Source: Candidatus Rokuibacteriota bacterium (GTDB taxonomy: Bacteria > Methylomirabilota > Methylomirabilia > Rokubacteriales > CSP1-6). From it: DNA of 64,000 nucleotides. Below the pieces are notes generated by a model. The model did not search any database, was not told where the DNA came from, and saw only the letters and a list, made by a program, of their open reading frames with translations. How positions within the stretch are numbered: position 1 is the first letter of the stretch; every line of letters starts with the position of its first letter. The translations under genes and the position numbers were made by a program. Below, piece by piece: positions 63,676-64,000 of this stretch. The DNA lies in contig QHSX01000039.1 in NCBI GenBank assembly GCA_003221695.1, forward strand, positions 29,637 to 93,636, in the 5' to 3' direction.

Positions 63676-64000
63676 GTGTCTGGCGGAGCCGGCGTGTCTA
63701 GCGGAGCTGGGTCCGCGCCCGAGTCCGCGCCGGTGGTCGTCCTGATCTCGGTCGATCCACGCCGCTCGCATCGTGCCAACGAGGCCATGCGGATCGGGCT
63801 CGGCGTGGTCGCGGGCGAGAACGATGTGACTTTCGTGCTCACCGGGCCGGCCGTGCACCTGCTCGATGCCGACACCGACGAGCTCGTGGACGGCGACGAC
63901 ATCGCCAAGTTCCGCGCGAATCTGAAGGCGCTCGGCCTTCCCTTCCACGTCGAGAAGGAGGCGATCCCGTCCGACGCCGACTGGAACGCCGACGGCCACG
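63676..64000 (+). CDS. second DsrE-family protein (partial, runs off the window)
   Basis: The frame opens at GTG 63676, one base after the previous stop, and is open to the window end (108 codons). After a Ser/Gly/Ala-rich lead it reads VVVLISVDPRRSHRANEAMR, GLGVVAGENDVTFVLTGPAV and HLLDADTDELVDGDDIAKFR. This is the N-terminal part of a DsrE-fold protein with the LTGPAVHLL motif. Its pairing with the first DsrE-like gene resembles dsrE/dsrF or tusCD pairs. The C-terminus is not seen. Confidence 0.75.
   Translation, partial: MSGGAGVSSGAGSAPESAPVVVLISVDPRRSHRANEAMRIGLGVVAGENDVTFVLTGPAVHLLDADTDELVDGDDIAKFRANLKALGLPFHVEKEAIPSDADWNADGH

Overview
The window is a gene-dense (roughly 70% GC by eye) bacterial chromosome segment. 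It uses GTG and TTG starts freely and joins genes by GTGA/ATGA/TGATG overlaps. No rRNA, tRNA, CRISPR array, prophage or insertion sequence was recognised. The gene set (small-type PurL with PurS/PurQ, 4Fe-4S PurF, NrdR, MEP isoprenoid genes, B12 radical SAM, ferritin-like and TauD genes) fits an uncultivated soil or groundwater Gram-negative-type lineage such as Candidatus Rokubacteria/Methylomirabilota. That placement is inference from gene content and style, not from a marker comparison.

Layout, left to right. Position 1-4.0 kb: a B12-binding radical SAM gene cut by the window edge, an EamA exporter behind an unusual leader (promoter, perfect Shine-Dalgarno, 11-codon lysine peptide, hairpin), then nrdR, glyA and rpiB. 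Position 4.1-8 kb: a secreted beta-lactamase-fold hydrolase, thiI, mobA and the threonylcarbamoyl-AMP synthase gene. Position 8-20.7 kb: a nearly complete purine cluster, transcribed leftward as purB-C-S-Q-L-F-M-N-H, a MerR/TPR gene, then purD-E. Position 20.8-34.8 kb: an M16 protease, pnp, rpsO, ribF, truB, nrnA, rbfA, a DUF503 gene, infB, ylxR, nusA and rimP, with a terminator separating them from proS. Position 34.8-46.6 kb: a ferredoxin, ispG with an intein, rseP, dxr, uppS, frr, pyrH, tsf, rpsB, argJ, argC, rpsI and rplM, apparently read from one promoter at 46.66-46.68 kb. Position 46.7-53.6 kb: nth, a GT-C glycosyltransferase fused to an LmeA-like domain, a methyltransferase, an aminotransferase, a GT2 glycosyltransferase and an ACT-malic enzyme. 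Position 53.9-55.4 kb: rpoD on the plus strand. Position 55.4-63.3 kb: DinB-like, biotin carrier, a biotin carboxylase remnant, two ferritin-like genes, a TauD dioxygenase, DNA polymerase IV, an HD hydrolase, a small HTH protein, cysE, iscU-like and iscS. Two DsrE-family genes run off the right edge on the plus strand.

How the genes work together. The left half makes purine nucleotides and one-carbon units (pur genes, glyA) from ribose phosphate (rpiB). The centre holds the standard transcription/translation operons and two steps of the MEP pathway (dxr, ispG), followed by undecaprenyl phosphate synthesis (uppS). A [2Fe-2S] ferredoxin overlaps ispG and could feed it electrons. The right end is a sulfur and Fe-S block: serine acetyltransferase, cysteine desulfurase, scaffold and DsrE sulfur carriers.

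The most striking observations are four. First, a 371-residue LAGLIDADG intein is inserted in IspG exactly before its third Fe-S cysteine. Second, a dispersed repeat family supplies the C-terminal tail and stop codon of two unrelated genes. Third, a lysine-leader/hairpin arrangement precedes an EamA exporter. Fourth, a GT-C enzyme is fused to an LmeA-like lipid-binding domain.
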